Source: JARKPK01 sp964631235
GTDB taxonomy: Bacteria; Planctomycetota; Planctomycetia; Pirellulales; Thermoguttaceae
Assembly (NCBI GenBank): GCA_964631235.1
Contig: CAZVZX010000018.1
Location: forward strand, 30,016 to 94,015
Length of the DNA: 64,000 nt
Reading direction: 5' to 3'
Shown here: positions 55,487-63,973 of the stretch, piece by piece
How positions within the stretch are numbered: position 1 is the first letter of the stretch
How the letters are laid out: each line of letters opens with the position of its first letter
Made by a program: the position numbers and the translations under genes
The notes under the pieces: generated by a model
What the model was told of the DNA's origin: nothing
The model's input: only the letters and a program-made list of their open reading frames with translations
Databases searched by the model: none

Positions 55487-56050
55487 TTAGGCCCGCGACA
55501 AGTACTCGCCGGTACGGGTGTCCACCTTGATAACCTCGCCTTCGCTGAGGTACTCAGGCACTTGCACGACCAAGCCGGTTTCCAATTCGGCCGGCTTGGT
55601 CCGTGCGGTGGCCGAGGCACCCTTGATCGACGGATCGCAGCGGACAATTTTCAGCGAAACGGCCACGGGCAACTGAATGCCCACGCATTGGTCGTTGTAA
55701 ATCAGAGCCTGAACACCCTCGAGATCCTCGGTCAGATAAAGCCGTTCCTGCTCCACCTCTTCGTGCGTGAGCGAGTATTGGTTGTAGTCTTCCTGATCGA
55801 GGAAATGATAGTGCGTCGGATCGGAATACATGAACTTTACCGGCCGACGCTGAAAATCGGCTGCGTCCAGCGATTCGCCGCCGCGAAGGGTGATATCGAC
55901 CTTTTGTTTGGTGATCAGATTGCGGGCCCGATACTTGTAGAATGTTGCCGCGCCGCGGGCCGAAGGGCTCTGCACGCTGATCGACTCGATCAGACAGGGG
56001 GAACCGTTGTAGTTGACGATATAGCCGGTTTTGATTTCTTTAGCGAGCAT
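55487..56050 (-). CDS. yeiP: Elongation factor P-like protein EfpL (YeiP type)
   Basis: Predicted 187-residue three-domain EF-P-like protein. The tip loop of domain I reads SPSARGAATFYKYR (R32), matching YeiP/EfpL and not the Lys-containing PGKG loop of canonical EF-P, so modification by EpmA or a deoxyhypusine-like route is not expected. GIKGASATARTKPAELETGLVVQVPEYLSEGEVIKVDTRTGEYLSR is the conserved C-terminal domain. EfpL relieves ribosome stalling at proline and related motifs. A canonical efp is not in the window. GGGGG-poor leader, start ATG at 56050 (MLAKEIKTGYIV). Confidence 0.88.
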   Translation of the reverse strand: MLAKEIKTGYIVNYNGSPCLIESISVQSPSARGAATFYKYRARNLITKQKVDITLRGGESLDAADFQRRPVKFMYSDPTHYHFLDQEDYNQYSLTHEEVEQERLYLTEDLEGVQALIYNDQCVGIQLPVAVSLKIVRCDPSIKGASATARTKPAELETGLVVQVPEYLSEGEVIKVDTRTGEYLSRA

Positions 56051-56290
56051 GTTTCGCAGAAAACCGTATGACGTTGGCCGAAAAGCAAACCCTCGGACTC
56101 ACCGCTCGGCAACAGTGTCGCTTTGCGGCCCTGATGCCGGGCGCGAAACGAATGGGTGCCAAGTTCACGCGGACGGATCGCTAATCGGCGCGACTGAAAA
56201 AACGTTCTCAATTCGTTCCGTTGTACACGTGTTCGCCCTGTGGTCGCAAGCCGCCCCGGTCCTTGCTTCTGATCGCCGGTGCGGTGCGCG

Positions 56291-56782
56291 TTAGTCTTCG
56301 AGTATTGTGCCCGACTGCGGATCGATCGCGACTCCCTTGGTAAGCTTTGCCAGTGCGGCAAGAACAAGCAGAAGGGAACCGGGGTCGAGCATCTCGTCGT
56401 CGCCCTCGTCATCTTCCTCGGCGATCTGCTCGAAATGCAGCACGTCGAAGCGTGCGTCGAACTGAGTCAACTGTTTAAGCTTTTCGCGGGCCGACCGCGG
56501 CAGGTCGTCGGGCTTGATTTCCTTTTGGAGTTCTGCCGCTTGATCGGCGACGTCTTGTCCTTCGACAAAACAAATGTCCAACGCTGCGTAGTCGTCCGGC
56601 GAAATCAGGGTCAACGACTCGAAGTCGCCGTCGGCGGTCGAGCGGATGTTGCTTAACCGATACCGCGGGTCGAGCCGACGGAGGACCTGTTCCACTTTCT
56701 TCGTCTTCGGCCGATGCTGCAAGTGGAACATCACCAAATACGTTTCGCGCCAGCGATAACCGGGGTCTTCGAACATCGACAT
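56291..56782 (-). CDS. Conserved-looking small protein, function unknown
   Basis: Predicted 163-residue cytoplasmic protein. It begins MSMFEDPGYRWRETYLVMF, has a mixed alpha/beta N-terminal half (VEQVLRRLDPRYRLSNIRSTADGDFESLTLISPDDYAALDICFVEG) and an acidic patch (EEDDEGDDE), and ends with a Leu/Ala-rich helix and DPQSGTILED. No known family, signal peptide or catalytic motif was recognised. A GGAGAGGGCGAG stretch upstream is a convincing ribosome-binding site. It lies between efpL and a small gene on the same strand. Confidence 0.7.
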   Translation of the reverse strand: MSMFEDPGYRWRETYLVMFHLQHRPKTKKVEQVLRRLDPRYRLSNIRSTADGDFESLTLISPDDYAALDICFVEGQDVADQAAELQKEIKPDDLPRSAREKLKQLTQFDARFDVLHFEQIAEEDDEGDDEMLDPGSLLLVLAALAKLTKGVAIDPQSGTILED

Positions 56783-56867
56783 GAGTCTCGCCCTCTCCAG
56801 ACGGTTTCGGCTCGCGCGGCCGTGCCGGCTTGGTGCTCGATCGGACCGTCGCGGCTATGCGCCTTCG

Positions 56868-56966
56868 CACCATTGCGAGAGCGGCGCAAGAGCAGCGAAT
56901 CGGCCGATTGCGTGTTGTCCCGGTTATGGTCGCCTTCCGGATTCTTCTCTTCGCGGTCTGAATTAA
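56868..56966 (+). repeat. Repeat family 1, copy 6
   Basis: Middle block GCGAATCGGCCGATTGCG is nearly identical to copies 3 and 4; the end (CTTCTCTTCGCGGTC) is more diverged. Confidence 0.55.
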
Positions 56967-57047
56967 TAACGACGCGATTGCAGCAATATCAGGTGATCTC
57001 GCGGCCGTTATCCGCCGCGATCGGACTCGATGTCCGTTTGTCGGTGG

Positions 57048-57278
57048 TCATCCCCCTGCTTGCCGCAATTGTCGCGATTGCCAATCGTCGAGTGCGGCCA
57101 ACACCGTATCGCGTTGGGCCAAAGAGACCGCCCAAACGGTCTCGCCCCCCTGAAGCCGCACCTCGTACTGTCCTTCTCGAGCACACTCGTCCGACCCGCA
57201 GAAATGCGGCAGAGCCGAGACCCACACGATTCGGCTCAGCGGAACAAACTTGTCGTCGATCGTGCAGAAACCGTTCAT
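57048..57278 (-). CDS. Small protein next to proC, unknown
   Basis: A 76-residue frame beginning MNGFCTIDDKFVPLSRIVWVS, with a compact alternating strand pattern (EYEVRLQGGETVWAVSLAQ) and a C-terminal helix (RDTVLAALDDWQSRQLRQ). It has two Cys (HFCGSDEC) but no recognisable domain. GAGGGG precedes the ATG at 57278. It starts 43 bp after the proC stop on the same strand, so it is probably in its operon. A single-domain PH- or Sm-like fold is conceivable but not demonstrated. Confidence 0.55.
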   Translation of the reverse strand: MNGFCTIDDKFVPLSRIVWVSALPHFCGSDECAREGQYEVRLQGGETVWAVSLAQRDTVLAALDDWQSRQLRQAGG

Positions 57279-57320
57279 TGCCGAACCCCTCAACCGGCGG
57301 TTGCTTCCGTATGCTGGGAA

Positions 57321-58118
57321 TCACCCCAGTTCTTCGCTGCGCCGTGCGGCTGCCTCGACCGCGGCAATCAACGCCGAGCGGAAGCCCGCGCCTTCCAAAG
57401 CCGCCAATCCCGCGATGGTTGTGCCGCCGGGGCTCGCGACGCGGTCTTTGAGCACGGCCGGATGTTCGTTGGTTCTCAAGACCATTTCGGCGGCACCGAG
57501 AACGGTTTGGGCGGCGAGTGTGGTTGCGATCGAGCGAGGAAGCCCCATCCGTACCCCGCCGTCGCTCAAGGCCTCGATCAACACATAGACATACGCGGGG
57601 CCCGAGCCGGAAAGGCCCGTCACCGCGTCAAGCAGCCGTTCTTCGACGGCCACCACTCGACCGACCGCAGCGAACATTGTTTCGACGAAGGCGGCGTCCT
57701 TGTCGTCGGCACGCGGGCCCTTTGCGTAGGCGCTGGCCCCCTGGCCCACCAAGGCCGGGGTGTTCGGCATGACGCGGATGAGTCGCGCGTGCGGAAATGC
57801 CTCGGCCAAGCGTTGCAGCCGCACACCTGCGAGAATTGAAACAATTAGCCTGTCTTCACCAATGCGAAGAGTTGCCGCTGCCGACGCAAAATGCTGAGGC
57901 TTCATCGCCAAAACGATCGTTTGCGCCGCGGCAACCGCCTCCGCATTGTCGGCGACTGTTCGGCAGCCTGTTGCCCGTTCGAACGTCTCGCGTGCCGCCG
58001 GCGAGGGATCGGCGGCCAGAATCTCTTCGGGCGCGAAGGTCTTCGTGCGAGTCCAACCGCCGGCCAGTGCCGTGGCCATCTGACCGGCTCCGATCAATGC
58101 AACTTTGTGTTCGATCAT
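57321..58118 (-). CDS. proC: Pyrroline-5-carboxylate reductase
   Basis: Last enzyme of proline synthesis, reducing pyrroline-5-carboxylate with NAD(P)H. Length 265 residues, as usual. N-terminal Rossmann motif VALIGAGQMATALAGG, MKPQHFASAA, the conserved RVMPNTPALVGQGASAYA, and the family signature LSGSGPAYVYVLIEALSDGGVRMGLPR with TVLGAAEMV and VASPGGTTIAGLAALE in the C-terminal dimerisation domain. The ATG at 58118 opens MIEHKVALIG. The small gene at 57048 follows it closely. Confidence 0.96.
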   Translation of the reverse strand: MIEHKVALIGAGQMATALAGGWTRTKTFAPEEILAADPSPAARETFERATGCRTVADNAEAVAAAQTIVLAMKPQHFASAAATLRIGEDRLIVSILAGVRLQRLAEAFPHARLIRVMPNTPALVGQGASAYAKGPRADDKDAAFVETMFAAVGRVVAVEERLLDAVTGLSGSGPAYVYVLIEALSDGGVRMGLPRSIATTLAAQTVLGAAEMVLRTNEHPAVLKDRVASPGGTTIAGLAALEGAGFRSALIAAVEAAARRSEELG

Positions 58119-58185
58119 GACTCCATGCTAAATCGCCTGCGAAAAAAAGGAAAGAGTCGCCACTGCTGCTCTTTACTTGGCTGAC

Positions 58186-58286
58186 AGCCCGTTGGAAAAC
58201 ACGATTCCCGCGGATTCAGCCCGCGAATTCGGCAGAGATTGCACACAACGGCGAATCCAAAAACGACTTTTTCAGCGGGCCGCTGA
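58186..58286 (+). repeat. Repeat family 2, copy 2
   Basis: Starts AGCCCGTTGGAAAACACGA and contains CGAATCCAAAAACGACTT, matching 14263-14352. The start (CAGCCCGTTGGAAAA) and end (TTTTTCAGCGGGCCGCTG) are largely complementary, giving a hairpin-capable element. Confidence 0.55.
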
Positions 58287-58702
58287 TGGGTTGGCTCGTG
58301 CGGTCGGATGGGAGATCACCAGATTGATCACGATTCGCTGAGACCCGAGACCGATTTTGCGTTGCCGCGCGAGGGCGGGGAGCAACATTCCGGAACAGGA
58401 CGGACGTGTTGGGGCGGTTTACCACCATTTTCGGTTTTCCGGGTGTTGCGTCGCATTTTTTTCGAGGCAGCGCCGTTGCTCCCTCTGGCGGTTTATTTTG
58501 GAAGCGGGTATTTTATTTGGAGGAGCATCAAGGCAGTCTCCCACCGTTGGCGGTCGGATGCTCTGAAGGCCCGGTCAACGTCCCGGCCATCGGCCACGGG
58601 GGTGTACCCCCCCAATAAAGCTGCGACGAGCGGAAGGAAGCCCGGCAATAAAGACTCGCGATGGGTCGCGGCGCTCGGCTGGTGGTTGTTTCCTGCGAGT
58701 GT

Positions 58703-58717
58703 GACCCAAATTGGGTC
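58703..58717. promoter_or_regulatory. Palindrome GACCCAAATTGGGTC
   Basis: Perfect 7-bp arms with a one-base centre, the form of a homodimer repressor operator. It lies 340 bp before the DoxX-like gene. No regulator gene is adjacent. Confidence 0.3.
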
Positions 58718-59056
58718 GTTGCCGGCTGGTGCGGGCGGCAGTTCAGGCGGCCGTCGCGTCGCAGCGTAGCGTTGTGCCGCGTGGCCGAAGCCGGCGTTCG
58801 CATAACTGCATTTTGATCTAAGTCGGCAGAGCCGTTAGCGATTGTCCGTCGATTCCATCGTCGTTCCCTTCGCCCAAGAGGCGCGACCGCGTACAATTGA
58901 AAACCCAGTGCGATGCGAATGCCCTGCGAAGTGGGCTGCTGCCCGTTGCGGCAACCGCTCGTCGCGTCCGACGCGGGAGCCCTCCCGCCACGGCGATCCC
59001 GCACCGCAAACCTGATTGGATTCACCCGAATCATTTCAGGGTGAAGGAGGTGTCCC

Positions 59057-60124
59057 CTGAACAACCACAAGTTTTCCATCGGATTGGCTGCTGTTGTTGC
59101 ATTGGTGGCCTTGCGGGTCGGTTTGGGCTTCCATTTCCTCTACGAGGGCGTTTGGAAGATCAAGCATCGCGATGAGTTTTCGGCTGAGCCATTTCTCTCG
59201 CAGGCCAAAGGACCGATTGCGCCGTTGTTTTATGCGATGCTGCCCGACATCAACGGCCGAGCGCGTCTGCAGCCGCTTCAATTGGAGAAGATCGACGTTG
59301 TCGATCCTAAAACAAATAAGGCCCGCAAGGTCGATGCGGTTCGCTGTCCCTGGCTGATCGAACGTTGGGAAGACATTCGCGCCGGTTTTCTGAACTATTA
59401 CCGGCCTTCGGCCAAAGACGAGGCCGCAGAGAAGCAGTTCGAGGAGCTGACCAAGCGAGCCGAGGCGGTCTTCGGCCGATTCAAGGACGAAGTCGAACAG
59501 TCGTACTTGCCGTCGGTGATCGCCGACATCAACGCTTTCTATCAATCGCTCGACCGGTTTGAAAAGAATCCGGAAGCGGGCCAGTCGGCTCCGTTTCAAA
59601 AGAAGCGTAACTGGGACGACATGATGAAGCTGCGGCAGGAGGCTCGCGGTTGGATCAGCGAACTCGAACAGCGCGAGGCCGCGTACCTCAAGTCGCTGTA
59701 TCAGTTGCTCGACGAAAATCAACGGCAGCGGTGGCCGGTTCCTTCTTCGTGGAATCCTTTCGAATGGAGCCGGTTGGAACAGATCAACTTCGCCGTGACA
59801 TGGAGTTTGACGCTGATCGGCGTTTGCCTGCTTGTCGGCTTTTGCACACCGTTGGCGGCCTTGGGCGGTGCGGGGTTCATGTGCTTCGTGGTGATGACGC
59901 AGCCGGCTTGGCCGGGCATTTACCCGCCTGATCCGCCCGTGGTCGGTCACGCTTTGTTGGTCAATAAAGACTTTGTAGAACTGCTTTCGCTCTTGGTTGT
60001 CGCGTTTACGGCAGCCGGGCGATGGGGTGGATTGGATTACTTCCTCAATCACCTGGTTGTTCAGCCGTTCCTGTCGAAGCGATTGGGCGGAAACGCCGCG
60101 GCAGAGAAGTCGGCGAAAGCTTAA
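59057..60124 (+). CDS. DoxX-like membrane protein with large insert
   Basis: Predicted 355-residue membrane protein. The first helix (IGLAAVVALVALRVGLGFHFLYEGVWKI) has the DoxX-family RxxxGxxFLxxG pattern. Then comes a long soluble, helical insert (about residues 45-240, charged, with coiled-coil character), followed by three more helices (WSLTLIGVCLLVGFCTPLAALGGAGFM and FVELLSLLVVAFTAAGRWGGLD). DoxX proteins are small quinone-linked or redox-associated membrane proteins. AAGGAGG (59044-59050) sits six bases before CTG at 59057, which is in frame and gives MNNHKFSIG; the first conventional start, TTG at 59084, is 33 nt from it. Two Gfo/Idh/MocA genes follow. Confidence 0.72.
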   Translation: MNNHKFSIGLAAVVALVALRVGLGFHFLYEGVWKIKHRDEFSAEPFLSQAKGPIAPLFYAMLPDINGRARLQPLQLEKIDVVDPKTNKARKVDAVRCPWLIERWEDIRAGFLNYYRPSAKDEAAEKQFEELTKRAEAVFGRFKDEVEQSYLPSVIADINAFYQSLDRFEKNPEAGQSAPFQKKRNWDDMMKLRQEARGWISELEQREAAYLKSLYQLLDENQRQRWPVPSSWNPFEWSRLEQINFAVTWSLTLIGVCLLVGFCTPLAALGGAGFMCFVVMTQPAWPGIYPPDPPVVGHALLVNKDFVELLSLLVVAFTAAGRWGGLDYFLNHLVVQPFLSKRLGGNAAAEKSAKA

Positions 60125-60137
60125 ATGGATTTTCCCT

Positions 60138-60179
60138 GTTACGACGGCAACGGCCGGCAGAACGAAGCGGCCTATTGCC
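60138..60179 (+). repeat. Fragment of repeat family 1
   Basis: GTTACGACGGCAACGGCC followed by AACGAAGCGGCCTATTGCC resembles the first half of the family. It lies between the DoxX-like gene and the oxidoreductase genes. Confidence 0.35.
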
Positions 60180-60363
60180 TAATGCCTCCGAGCGAGGCGA
60201 TCGCGGTTTTTTCGGCGGCCTTTCGGCCTGCCGATGGACGCGAAGAGGGCTGAGCATGGGCATGCTGATTGCAGCATGTCGGCCGCACGGGTGAGCGGCG
60301 GCCCGCGGGGAGTGACAGGCCCGGTTTTTCCTTGGACTTCATCTTTGTGAAGGAAACGTGGAC

Positions 60364-62106
60364 ATGACATACCGTCCCGATGAACACGCTTCGGCCGGCG
60401 ACGTGACGCGCCGAGACTTTATCAAGGGCGGAATTGCGGCCGGAGTGGTGGCCGGCGGCAGCGTAGGGGCGTTCTACTTCGGTTATTCGGCGGCGGTGGG
60501 CTCCCCGGTGCGCGTGGGTGTGATCGGCACCGGAGACGAGGGCTGTGTTCTTCTAGGCGCCATCAATCCCAACTTCGTGCAGGTGGTGTCGATTGCCGAT
60601 ATCCGCCCGTATAACGTGTGGCGGGCGTTTCACGGCGATCACTCCAGTGAGGCTGCGCTTGAGGCCCGCCCCGGCCTAATGACGAAATACGGTTGGAAAA
60701 CCGAAGAAGAGGCCAGGCGGCATGTCAAGGTGTACGGCCAGTATCAAGAGCTGATCGAGAACGCCAAGCAAGACGGCGTGGAAGGCGTGATCATCGCCTT
60801 GCCGCTCCATTTGCACGCCCCCTGTGCCGTGATGGCGATGCGGAAGGGCCTGCACGTGCTTACCGAGAAGCTGATGGCCCACAGCGTATATGAATGCAAA
60901 GAGATGGCCCGCGTCAGCGAAGACACGGGCAAGCTCTTGGCTACCGGCCATCAACGCCATTACAACATCCTGTACGCTCAAGCAGTCGATCAGATTCGCC
61001 GCGGCAAATTGGGTGATTTGCACTACATCCGCGCTCAGTGGCATCGGGGCAATCTGCCTGATCGCGACAGTTGGAAGATGCCGTTGCCGCCGGGCGTCAA
61101 GCTGAGCGAGGATGGCAAAGAAATTGAGCCGCAGACGCGCGAGCTGCTCAAGAAGCTGGAAGATTCGGAGAAGGAGTTGGCCCGGTACGGCGGCGCAGCG
61201 CTCGAGGCGGCGATGCTGCGGCACGAGCAATTGAAGATGCAAGTCGCCGACAGAATCTTGCACGAAAAGGACAAAGACGGCAAGACCTTGGCCGAGCGGT
61301 TCGGCTATGAAGCGAAGCAGTACTCGTACACCCTAGACGGCAAGACGGTCGTGTACGATCGGCCCGCCATCGAGGAGTTGATCCGTTGGCGCCTTTGGGA
61401 CCGCACCGCAGCGGGCTTGATGGCCGAGTTGGGCAGCCATCAGCTCGACGCGGCCAGTATCTTCATTGCCGCGGCGCACGGCGGGAAAAAGCAAAAGCCG
61501 CTCAATGTGGTCGCTGCGGGCAACCGACCGCTCTTCCCGCCGGACCGCGATGTTGAGGATCATGTGTATTGCATCATTGAGTTTCCCGCCCCCGGATACG
61601 ACGAGAAAGACCCGCAAGCGGCGTTGAAGCGGATTGGCGTGCAATACGCGTCGATTAACGGAAACGGATTCGGCGGCTACGGCGAGCTGGTGTTCGGCAC
61701 CAAGGGAACGCTTATTCTCGAGCGCGAACAGGTCGCCACCTACGATCTCGGGCGATCGGGGGCGGCAGCCTCGATGCGAATGGGTGGCGGCGGAGGCGGT
61801 GGCCCGACAATGGATACCCAAGCCAGCGGAGCGGCCGGGCCGGTGGCGCGCGGGGCGGCCGAAAAAGTGAGCCGCGGCTACCAGGAAGAAATCGAGCATT
61901 GGGCGTGGTGCATTCGCAACCCGGCGCCCGAAAACAAACCGCGCTGCCACCCGGAGGTTGCCATGGGCGACGCGATCATCGCCTTGGTCACCAATACGGC
62001 CGCGCGCGAAGGGAAACGCATCGAGTTCAAGAAGGAATGGTTCGACATCCACAGCGACGAGACGCCCGAGGGCGTCAAGCCGGATGTGAAGCGATACAAC
62101 GCCTGA
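60364..62106 (+). CDS. Gfo/Idh/MocA-family oxidoreductase with TAT signal
   Basis: Predicted 580-residue NAD(P)-dependent oxidoreductase. A twin-arginine signal (VTRRDFIKGGIAAGVVAGGSVGAF) directs the folded protein across the membrane. The Rossmann domain follows (VRVGVIGTGDEG), with VIIALPLHLHAPCAVMAMRKGLHVLTEKLMAHS carrying the catalytic-region EK pair, and the GHQRHYN and HYIRAQWHRGNLPDRDSWK motifs. A charged helical insert (about 255-315) and a Gly-rich loop (MRMGGGGGGG, about 477) interrupt the C-terminal domain. Substrate is unknown, probably a sugar or inositol derivative. AAGGAAAC 9 nt upstream favours the ATG at 60364 over GTG at 60358. The next gene is a paralogue. Confidence 0.9.
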   Translation: MTYRPDEHASAGDVTRRDFIKGGIAAGVVAGGSVGAFYFGYSAAVGSPVRVGVIGTGDEGCVLLGAINPNFVQVVSIADIRPYNVWRAFHGDHSSEAALEARPGLMTKYGWKTEEEARRHVKVYGQYQELIENAKQDGVEGVIIALPLHLHAPCAVMAMRKGLHVLTEKLMAHSVYECKEMARVSEDTGKLLATGHQRHYNILYAQAVDQIRRGKLGDLHYIRAQWHRGNLPDRDSWKMPLPPGVKLSEDGKEIEPQTRELLKKLEDSEKELARYGGAALEAAMLRHEQLKMQVADRILHEKDKDGKTLAERFGYEAKQYSYTLDGKTVVYDRPAIEELIRWRLWDRTAAGLMAELGSHQLDAASIFIAAAHGGKKQKPLNVVAAGNRPLFPPDRDVEDHVYCIIEFPAPGYDEKDPQAALKRIGVQYASINGNGFGGYGELVFGTKGTLILEREQVATYDLGRSGAAASMRMGGGGGGGPTMDTQASGAAGPVARGAAEKVSRGYQEEIEHWAWCIRNPAPENKPRCHPEVAMGDAIIALVTNTAAREGKRIEFKKEWFDIHSDETPEGVKPDVKRYNA

Positions 62107-62125
62107 TTTCGAGGAGAGCGATCCG

Positions 62126-63973
62126 ATGTATCTAGGTTCCGAGGAAAAAGAAGTCGGCAAGGCCAATTTCTGCGCTGCGATCGGCAGCAAGGCGGTTCGC
62201 TACGACTTCCTCAAAAAGCAGGTCGATCAATCGCTTGCGTCCAAGAAGGGCTTGGGCGGATATTATTACGGCTATGGCGGCGTCGATAAGCCGGTGCGTG
62301 TCGGTGTCATCGGAACCGGCGATGAAGGCAACGTGCTGATCGGCGCGCTGAACCCGAACTACATGGAGGTCGTAGCGATTGCCGACGTGCGCCCGTACAA
62401 CGTGTGGCGGGCGTTCAACGGCGATTGGTACAGCCCGACCGCTCAAGCGGTTCGTCCCGGTTTGATGCGGATTTACGGTTGGAAGACCGAGGACGAAGCC
62501 CGTAAACACGTCAAGGTGTACGGCGCGTACCAAGAGCTGATTCGTAATGCGAAAGAGGACGGTGTCGAGGCAATCATCATCGCGCTGCCGCTGCATCTGC
62601 ATGCGCCGTGTGCGGTCATGGCGATGAAAGCGGGCCTGCACGTCATCACCGAGAAGCTGATGGCGCACAGTGTGCGCGAATGCAAGGAAATGGTCCGGCT
62701 GGCCCAGCAGCAAAAGCTGTACCTGGCTGTCGGTCATCAGCGGCACTACAACATCCTCTACGACAACGCTGTCGAATTGATCCGTAAGGGCGTTCTTGGC
62801 GATCTGCACTACATCCGCGCGCAATGGCATCGCGGCAACCTTCCGGATAGCGATAGCTGGAAGATGCCGATGCCCAAGGAATTAAAGCCGACTGATTCCC
62901 TGGCGGAGAAATTGGAACGCGATCAAGCGAAATGGTCGGAAACGCGGGCACAACTGCAAAAGGAATTCGAGAAGGCGCAGAAGGAAAAAGACGAAGCGAA
63001 GCGTTCGCGTCTGATGAAACAGATCGGCGACGAACTGAGCCTTTGGGACAAGAAGCTGGCGCAAATCGCGGCCCAGATCAGCGATAAGTCGGTGGAGGCC
63101 GAGAAGTACGGTTATACTGACCTGAAAATCCCCTACCGCGATGCCGACGGTGCCCAGAAAGAATATCACCGCCCGCCGGCCGAGGAATTGATTCGCTGGC
63201 GGCTCTGGAACCGGACCGGCGGCGGCTTGATGGCCGAGTTGGGCAGCCATCAGCTCGACGCTGCGGGCATCTTCATTGCGGCTTCGCATGGGGCGGTGGG
63301 CAAGAACGGACTCAAGCCGGTCCATCCGCTGAATGTCGGAGCCGCGGGCAATCGTCCGCTCTTTCCGCCCGACCGCGATTGCGAAGATCACGTGTATTGC
63401 GTCTTCGAGTTCCCCGCGAAGGACTACGACCCGAAAGACACGATCAACAAGGCGAAAAAGAAGATCGGCGTGCAATACGCTTCGATCAACGGCAACGGGT
63501 TCGGCGGGTACGGCGAAACGGTCTTCGGCACGGAAGGCACGCTGGTCATTGAAACGGAAAAGGACGCCATGTTGTTCAAAGGCTCGGACACCGCGGCCAA
63601 GGCACAGGCCAGGCCTCGCGGCGACCGCGCCGTGCTGGCCAACGTGGCCGACATCACCCCCGCGGAGGCTCAAGCGAAGGCCGAACGCGATCGGACCGAG
63701 GCGATGGCCGTGGGCATTCTTGCCACGTTACCGGCGGAACGCGGTTACGCTGAAGAGCTCGAACATTTCGCTTGGTGTGTGCGCAACCCCGATCCGGAAA
63801 ACCAGCCGCGATGCGATGGCGTCAAAGCGATGGGCGATGCAATTATCGCCCTGGTTACGAACATGGCCGCGCGCAAAGGACAGCGAGTCGATTTCGACGA
63901 GCAATGGTTCGACCCGGCCAGCGACGAAACGCCTGAAGGCGAAAAACCCGACCTTTCGCGCTACACCGACTAA
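62126..63973 (+). CDS. Gfo/Idh/MocA-family oxidoreductase, paralogue
   Basis: Predicted 615-residue protein closely similar to its upstream neighbour throughout (VRVGVIGTGDEGNVLIGALNPNY, IIIALPLHLHAPCAVMAMKAG, GHQRHYNILYD, RPLFPPDRDCEDHVYC). The N-terminus (about 1-50) has no twin-arginine signal or hydrophobic stretch, so it may be cytoplasmic or exported as a passenger with its partner. A longer coiled-coil insert (about 250-315, rich in Glu, Lys and Gln) sits at the same place as the insert of the neighbour. AGGAGAG precedes the ATG, and only 19 bp separate the two genes, so tandem duplication and co-expression are clear. Confidence 0.9.
   Translation: MYLGSEEKEVGKANFCAAIGSKAVRYDFLKKQVDQSLASKKGLGGYYYGYGGVDKPVRVGVIGTGDEGNVLIGALNPNYMEVVAIADVRPYNVWRAFNGDWYSPTAQAVRPGLMRIYGWKTEDEARKHVKVYGAYQELIRNAKEDGVEAIIIALPLHLHAPCAVMAMKAGLHVITEKLMAHSVRECKEMVRLAQQQKLYLAVGHQRHYNILYDNAVELIRKGVLGDLHYIRAQWHRGNLPDSDSWKMPMPKELKPTDSLAEKLERDQAKWSETRAQLQKEFEKAQKEKDEAKRSRLMKQIGDELSLWDKKLAQIAAQISDKSVEAEKYGYTDLKIPYRDADGAQKEYHRPPAEELIRWRLWNRTGGGLMAELGSHQLDAAGIFIAASHGAVGKNGLKPVHPLNVGAAGNRPLFPPDRDCEDHVYCVFEFPAKDYDPKDTINKAKKKIGVQYASINGNGFGGYGETVFGTEGTLVIETEKDAMLFKGSDTAAKAQARPRGDRAVLANVADITPAEAQAKAERDRTEAMAVGILATLPAERGYAEELEHFAWCVRNPDPENQPRCDGVKAMGDAIIALVTNMAARKGQRVDFDEQWFDPASDETPEGEKPDLSRYTD

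Larger units (their letters stand above)
58119..59056. other. Gene-free stretch upstream of the DoxX-like gene
   Basis: About 940 bp. It holds a family 2 repeat (58186-58286), a short GGGGG-TGTA-CCCCC hairpin (58598-58611) and the palindrome at 58703-58717. GAGCATC near 58522 also pairs with GATGCTC near 58556. Open frames here lack ribosome-binding sites and look non-coding. Confidence 0.4.

Noticed and set aside
58308..58769. 153-codon frame with one hydrophobic stretch before the DoxX-like gene
   Set aside because: No ribosome-binding site, erratic composition, overlaps hairpins and palindromes, no recognisable family.
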